Assembly: GCA_036502345.1 (NCBI GenBank)
Contig: DASXYT010000149.1
Coordinates: 1 to 8,837 of the forward strand
Length of the DNA stretch: 8,837 nt
From: DATEPR01 sp036502345
GTDB lineage: Bacteria > Actinomycetota > Actinomycetes > Mycobacteriales > Pseudonocardiaceae
Direction: 5' to 3'
Made by a program: the position numbers and the translations under genes. Position 1 is the first letter of the stretch. Every line of letters starts with the position of its first letter. The notes beneath the pieces are model-generated. The model was not told the DNA's origin and ran no database searches. It saw nothing but the letters and a program-made list of their open reading frames with translations. Of this stretch, positions 6,085-8,837 are shown piece after piece.

Positions 6085-6462
6085 ATGGCACAGAAAACAA
6101 TCGTTCAGCTCGTAGACGACCTGGACGGCACCAGCAGTGCCGACATCAAGACCCTCGAATTCGGCCTCGACGGCGTCACCTACGAGATCGACCTCAACGA
6201 TGCCAACGCCAGCAAGCTGCGGGAACACCTCGACGCCTTCATCGGCTCGGCACGACGCACCGGAGGGCGGGTCAAGCGCGGGCTGTCCACGGCAGCCGGT
6301 CATCAGGACGGCTCCGGCCGCAGCCGGGAGCAGACCCAGGCCATCCGTGCGTGGGCACGGAACAACGGCCACACCGTGTCCGAACGAGGTCGTATCCCGG
6401 CTGCTGTCATCGAGGCATTCGAGGCCGACGCCGGCAAGCCGAAGACGCGCAAAGGGCGCTAA
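6085..6462 (+). CDS. lsr2: Lsr2-type nucleoid-associated protein
   Basis: Lsr2 bridges DNA and silences AT-rich, often horizontally acquired, genes in actinobacteria. The 125-residue protein starts MAQKTIVQLVDDLDG, the standard Lsr2 N-terminus, and carries the beta-sheet dimerisation domain to about residue 55 (EFGLDGVTYEIDLNDANASKLREHL). A basic linker follows (RRTGGRVKRG), then the C-terminal DNA-binding domain (REQTQAIRAWARNNGHTVSERGRIPAAVIEAFEA, 81-114) with the AT-hook-like RGR at 101-103. A basic tail (KPKTRKGR) ends it. An in-frame GTG at 6025 would add 20 residues with no family match; I choose the ATG at 6085, although its ribosome site is weak. All key residues are intact. It may be one of several paralogues; this cannot be judged from one window. 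Confidence 0.95.
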   Translation: MAQKTIVQLVDDLDGTSSADIKTLEFGLDGVTYEIDLNDANASKLREHLDAFIGSARRTGGRVKRGLSTAAGHQDGSGRSREQTQAIRAWARNNGHTVSERGRIPAAVIEAFEADAGKPKTRKGR

Positions 6463-6481
6463 CACCGGTAGTCGTCACCGA

Positions 6482-6502
6482 CGTGGGGTGCCCGGGCCCA
6501 CG
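6482..6502 (+). terminator. Probable lsr2 terminator hairpin
   Basis: CGTGGG (6482-6487) and CCCACG (6497-6502) form a 6-bp stem around a 9-base loop, 20 bases after the lsr2 stop. Confidence 0.45.
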
Positions 6503-6650
6503 CGCTACTCTGGGCGCGTCGGCACTCATTCGGCCCCGTGATGATTGCGAACACCGATCGCAGGCCGGCGAGCATCAGGGACTCACGCTATGGTCGAGTG
6601 TGGACGCTTCGCAGTAAGCTATCGCTCGTCACCCGCTCACGCTGCGTGAC

Positions 6651-6899
6651 CTACGCCGCGAACGACCCATGGCCCGCTCCCACTCCACGCCGCGCGGCGA
6701 CCGCCGAGTCGGCGGCCGTGCGGCAGCCCCGCCGTATCGAGAACAGCCACGCGCAGTCCACACCGGACACGCGGTGGGGACCAAGCCACTCGCGCACGTA
6801 GTCGCGCCACAGCTGGGCCGTTGCCTGGCTCACCGTGACACGGCCGGATCGATACATCTTGGGCGGGCCCACCACCACACCACCCGGTATCCGCTTCAC
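6651..6899 (-). CDS. Small hypothetical protein, weak support
   Basis: I do not recognise this 82-residue product. The frame has GC-rich third codon positions and a plausible protein-like centre (YRSGRVTVSQATAQLWRDYVREWLGPHRVSGVDCAWLF, about 16-53), after which it becomes alanine/arginine-rich and may be out of frame. The start is GTG 6899; GGAGG (6914-6918) is 14 bases upstream, longer than ideal. A small hairpin (TCACG 6637-6641 / CGTGA 6645-6649) follows its stop directly. It could be a truncated piece of a larger gene, or a chance frame. No membrane span or signal peptide is visible. Confidence 0.35.
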   Translation of the reverse strand: MKRIPGGVVVGPPKMYRSGRVTVSQATAQLWRDYVREWLGPHRVSGVDCAWLFSIRRGCRTAADSAVAARRGVGAGHGSFAA

Positions 6900-6973
6900 G
6901 ACAGGACGTTCGACCTCCGAACGAATCTGCCTGCATTGAGGAAGATGCCATCGGCGACAAACAGTCGCGGAAG

Positions 6974-7326
6974 ATGAGTGAACTCGTCCTGCCTGTCCCC
7001 TCGCTGTGCCGCTGTGGCGGACGCGGTTGTTCGCGCTGTCGGCGATGCGATGGGCGGCTGCGGCGCTGGCGCTGTTCCGGCTGGGACTGGCAGCCCAACT
7101 ACTGGACGGGCCGGGTTCGCTGCGGTAAGGGCCGTATCCGGTCTGCTACGCGGCCGGCGGTTGGGGGCCAGGTCTGGCCGGGCTGAAAGCACTACGGGAG
7201 CGGACCCTGGATGTCGACTTGCTGATGGCCGTCGCCGCGATCGGCGCGGCGGCGATCGGGCAGGTCACCGACGGCGCACTGCTGATCGTCATCTTCGCCA
7301 CCTCCGGCGCCCTGGAGGCCAGCAGA
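6974..7326 (+). pseudogene. Decayed N-terminal part of a CtpD-like P1B-type metal-transporting ATPase
   Basis: From 7012 the frame reads LWRTRLFALSAMRWAAAALALFRLGLAAQLLDGPG, is broken by TAA at 7126-7128, and resumes in the same frame with CYAAGGWGPGLAGLKALRER, TLDVDLLMAVAAIGAAAIGQ and VTDGALLIVIFATSGALEA, ending at 7320. This matches the first membrane segments of mycobacterial CtpD-type cobalt/iron efflux ATPases, which lack an N-terminal metal-binding domain. The ATG at 6974 (MSELVLPVP) is in another frame, so a frameshift lies between it and 7012. Homology is lost after 7320, where family members continue with A-T-x-R-T-x-x-S-V-x-G-L-L-D-L. The actuator domain, the CPC/SPC metal site, the DKTGT phosphorylation loop and the ATP-binding domain are absent. 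It cannot be functional. Confidence 0.85.
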
Positions 7327-7342
7327 TGCAGGCCGACCGGTA

Positions 7343-7684
7343 GTGCTCGTGGTCGACCTGAGCACGCTGGTCTTTCGCGTCGCAGGCGGCGCGCCGTACT
7401 CTGCCGTCGCTCACCTGTGGGCATCTCACACAGGCGGGTACGACGGAAGGCGGTGGGGGAGATCAGTGCAGCAGGCAAGCCCGGTGCCCGGCGAGCCGCA
7501 GCCCGGTGGCGTGACATGCGATGTGGACACCACAGCCGCCTGCGCCTATCTCCACCTCGCAGTTCCGGTGCCGCAGGCAGCGACATCGTCGCCGTCCGCG
7601 GCACTCGGTGGTGCGGGCTCGGTGCGGGTGACGGTGCTCGCCTGCGGGGTGGTGGGCAGCGATGTCGTTGCCGTACCGCAGTAG
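7343..7684 (+). other. Unassigned plus-strand open frame after the ATPase relic
   Basis: A 113-codon frame from GTG 7343 has about 80% G/C at third positions and a protein-like composition, but no ribosome site and no family I recognise. Its beginning (VLVVDLSTLVFRVAGGA) may be a frameshifted continuation of the ATPase relic, whose family reads S-V-x-G-L-L-D-L-x-P at this point. It overlaps a minus-strand ORF (7463-7729) that has a better ribosome site; at most one is likely real. Confidence 0.25.
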
Positions 7685-7729
7685 CACGCCGAGCAGCAGT
7701 GTGCCGTGGTACCGACGAAATCGACGCAT
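7463..7729 (-). CDS. Small Cys/His-rich ORF with good ribosome site, function unknown
   Basis: The ATG at 7729 is preceded by AAGGGAG (7737-7743) at seven bases, one of the best ribosome sites in the window. It starts 28 bases after the stop of the preceding small ORF, as in an operon. The 88-residue product begins MRRFRRYHGTLLLGVLL, a basic stretch followed by a short hydrophobic one. It then contains many His and Cys residues (AAHHPAGEHRHPHR, then TECRGRRRCRCLRHRNC), which might bind metal. However, third positions are not strongly G/C-rich in this frame, and GC-rich shadow frames often give Arg/Cys/His-rich products. The alternative is a frameshifted gene whose start remains. I recognise no family. 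Confidence 0.3.
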   Translation of the reverse strand: MRRFRRYHGTLLLGVLLRYGNDIAAHHPAGEHRHPHRARTTECRGRRRCRCLRHRNCEVEIGAGGCGVHIACHATGLRLAGHRACLLH

Positions 7730-7757
7730 CTGATTACTCCCTTGAAATCGGGCTGGA

Positions 7758-7904
7758 TCAGCCACCGGTGGTGCAGACCGAGCAGCCGGGCATACCGATG
7801 AACGCGGGCTTCAGGTCGGGATGCGCCTTGACCGCCGCCGACACGATGTGCAGAGCCTGCACCTGAAACAGCGTCAACGCCGCCCGGTCGAGCGTGAAGT
7901 ACAC
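7758..7904 (-). CDS. Short ORF ending in a CxxC tail, probably the 3' end of a small gene
   Basis: About 44 of 48 codons end in G or C, so this segment has clearly evolved as coding DNA. The product includes a helix-like stretch TLDRAALTLFQVQALHIV, then SAAVKAHPDLKPAFIGMP and the terminus GCSVCTTGG. I do not recognise the family. The GTG at 7904 is the first usable in-frame start but has no properly spaced ribosome site. Just upstream is a run of seven C (7914-7920 on the plus strand as G), a common frameshift site, and coding character fades beyond it, so the N-terminus may be lost or out of frame. It lies 161 bases downstream of the baeRF10 gene on the same strand. The closely spaced CxxC suggests metal, disulfide or modification chemistry, without proof. 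Confidence 0.5.
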   Translation of the reverse strand: MYFTLDRAALTLFQVQALHIVSAAVKAHPDLKPAFIGMPGCSVCTTGG

Positions 7905-8065
7905 CTCCAGGTCGGGGGGGTGACGCGCCGGCGGTGCTCGAGACTCGGATCGACCCAACGGCGCAGCGCTGACCTCGGGAGTCCTGTACGGACACTCGTA
8001 CGGGAGACACGTCGGCCCCGCGTCGCTAAGGGACGGCGGGGTCGACGGCACTGCGGGAACTGCCG

Positions 8066-8837
8066 CTATGGCATGGGAGGCAACGGGAACCGCAGCGAGG
8101 CTCCGGCCTGGTGTTCCTTGATGTCGGTGTCGGCCTCGACATGTCGGACCGATCCGCTCTCGTCGATCACTGCCTGCGCCAGTTCGTCCAGGATGTCCTC
8201 GGTGGGCCGGGTCGAGTGCTCGCACAGCGGACAGGTCTGGCCGGAAATGCCCAGCCAGCCGCAGTTCGTGCACACCACGCCTGCGACCATGACGCCGTCC
8301 TGGACCAGCAGCGTCTCCACCGCCTGCGCCGTGGCTGCCCACAGGCATTCGGCGACGCCGAGCACGCCGTAACCGCGCCCCATGGCCGCCCTCTCCAACA
8401 CCTCGCCGACCAGCCGGAGGTCGACGTCGCGCACGTTCCGCGCGACGATGTCGGCCGCGTTCTGCTTGATCTCGCCCAGGTCCGCCGCGTGCGGGTCCAC
8501 GGTGAACGTGCCGGCCACCCGCTCGCGCAGGTCACGCGGTAGGGCGTCCAGGAAGTGCGGTACCTCGAACCGGTGGCCACCGACGGCGAGCAGGTCGTAG
8601 CCGTCGGCCTGGAACAGGTCCGCCAGCTCCGCCGCTGCGCGCCGGTAGTGTTTCTTCGCCAGTTCCTCGGCCTTGTTGTGCATCCGGTCCTCGGCCATGT
8701 TCGCCGCGTAGTCCGGCTTGCGCAGCTTCCGGTCGGACAGCGAGCGGGCCGGCTCGATCTCGTCGCCGAACAACTCCCACACCTCCGCCCTGGCGCGGTC
8801 CACCACCACGACGCAGCACCGCGTGTACTCCTCCAGC
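8066..8837 (-). CDS. baeRF10-type release-factor-like protein, N-terminus beyond right edge
   Basis: The frame is open to the right edge and gives 256 residues. These proteins are bacterial relatives of eRF1/Pelota proposed to act on ribosomes, perhaps in rescue or peptide release; that is family knowledge. Visible features, counted from the internal GTG at 8809, are a strand-rich stretch VVVDRARAEVWELFGDEI and the helix KAEELAKKHYRRAAAELADLF (46-66). GYDLLAVGGHRFEVPHFLDALP follows (70-91), an RNase-H-like core segment with the GGH turn. Then come the basic/acidic helix region to about 145 and a zinc ribbon C-x2-C-x9-C-x2-C (Cys 180, 183, 193, 196). DILDELAQAVIDESGSVRHVE and a final LRFPLPP strand fit the L7Ae-like end domain. 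No GGQ motif is seen in the visible part. No frameshift is apparent. Confidence 0.88.
   Translation of the reverse strand, partial: LEEYTRCCVVVVDRARAEVWELFGDEIEPARSLSDRKLRKPDYAANMAEDRMHNKAEELAKKHYRRAAAELADLFQADGYDLLAVGGHRFEVPHFLDALPRDLRERVAGTFTVDPHAADLGEIKQNAADIVARNVRDVDLRLVGEVLERAAMGRGYGVLGVAECLWAATAQAVETLLVQDGVMVAGVVCTNCGWLGISGQTCPLCEHSTRPTEDILDELAQAVIDESGSVRHVEADTDIKEHQAGASLRFPLPPMP

Noticed and set aside
7900..7940. 6C RNA, suggested by the run of seven C on the minus strand
   Set aside because: That RNA needs two hairpins with C-rich loops; only one C-run is present and it is not in a hairpin loop.
7758..8348. 196-codon minus frame joining the CxxC segment to sequence overlapping baeRF10
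   Set aside because: Its first half is a shadow of the baeRF10 gene; only the last part, from about 7904 down, has coding bias.

Overview
The window is high-GC DNA with GC-rich third codon positions and actinobacterial families (Lsr2, a SigB/F-type sigma factor, DUF6292, a baeRF10 release-factor-like protein, and an Hsp18 gene with its RheA repressor). This suggests a filamentous actinomycete, probably of the Pseudonocardiaceae/Streptomyces kind. No tRNA, rRNA, CRISPR array or intact transposase was found.

Layout, left to right. (1) 1-279, minus: the N-terminal part of a MerR-type regulator, cut by the window edge, with a 13-bp perfect hairpin in front of its ribosome site. (2) 328-878: about 550 bp without a convincing gene. 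(3) 879-1073, plus: a short relic of an SDR oxidoreductase, followed by an intact DHA2-type MFS exporter (1172-2554). (4) 2896-3699, minus: a SigB/SigF-like sigma factor split by one in-frame amber codon between sigma-3 and sigma-4. (5) 3934-4389 and 4525-4965, minus: a DUF6292 protein downstream of an Hsp20/Hsp18 small heat-shock protein. (6) 4998-5069: a compact divergent control region with two inverted repeats of the RheA-operator type. (7) 5074-5721, plus: rheA, the likely thermosensing repressor of hsp18. (8) 6085-6462, plus: lsr2. (9) 6651-6899, minus: a weakly supported small protein. (10) 6974-about 7326, plus: a decayed CtpD-like P1B-type metal ATPase. (11) 7463-7904, minus: two small ORFs of unknown function, one ending in a CxxC tail. 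(12) 8066-8837, minus: a baeRF10 protein, cut by the right edge.

From about 2.9 kb onward the region reads as a stress-response neighbourhood: general-stress sigma factor, heat-shock chaperone with its thermosensor, nucleoid silencer, metal-efflux ATPase and release-factor-like ribosome-rescue protein. Much of it is eroding: an SDR relic, an amber-split sigma gene, a broken ATPase and orphan fragments lie between intact genes. The best-supported regulatory logic is the hsp20/rheA divergon. At normal temperature RheA should sit on the two operators and silence both promoters; heat should release it.

I found no clearly new system. The items most worth following up are the split sigma gene, which has a built-in restart site at the amber codon, and the pair of small ORFs downstream of baeRF10.
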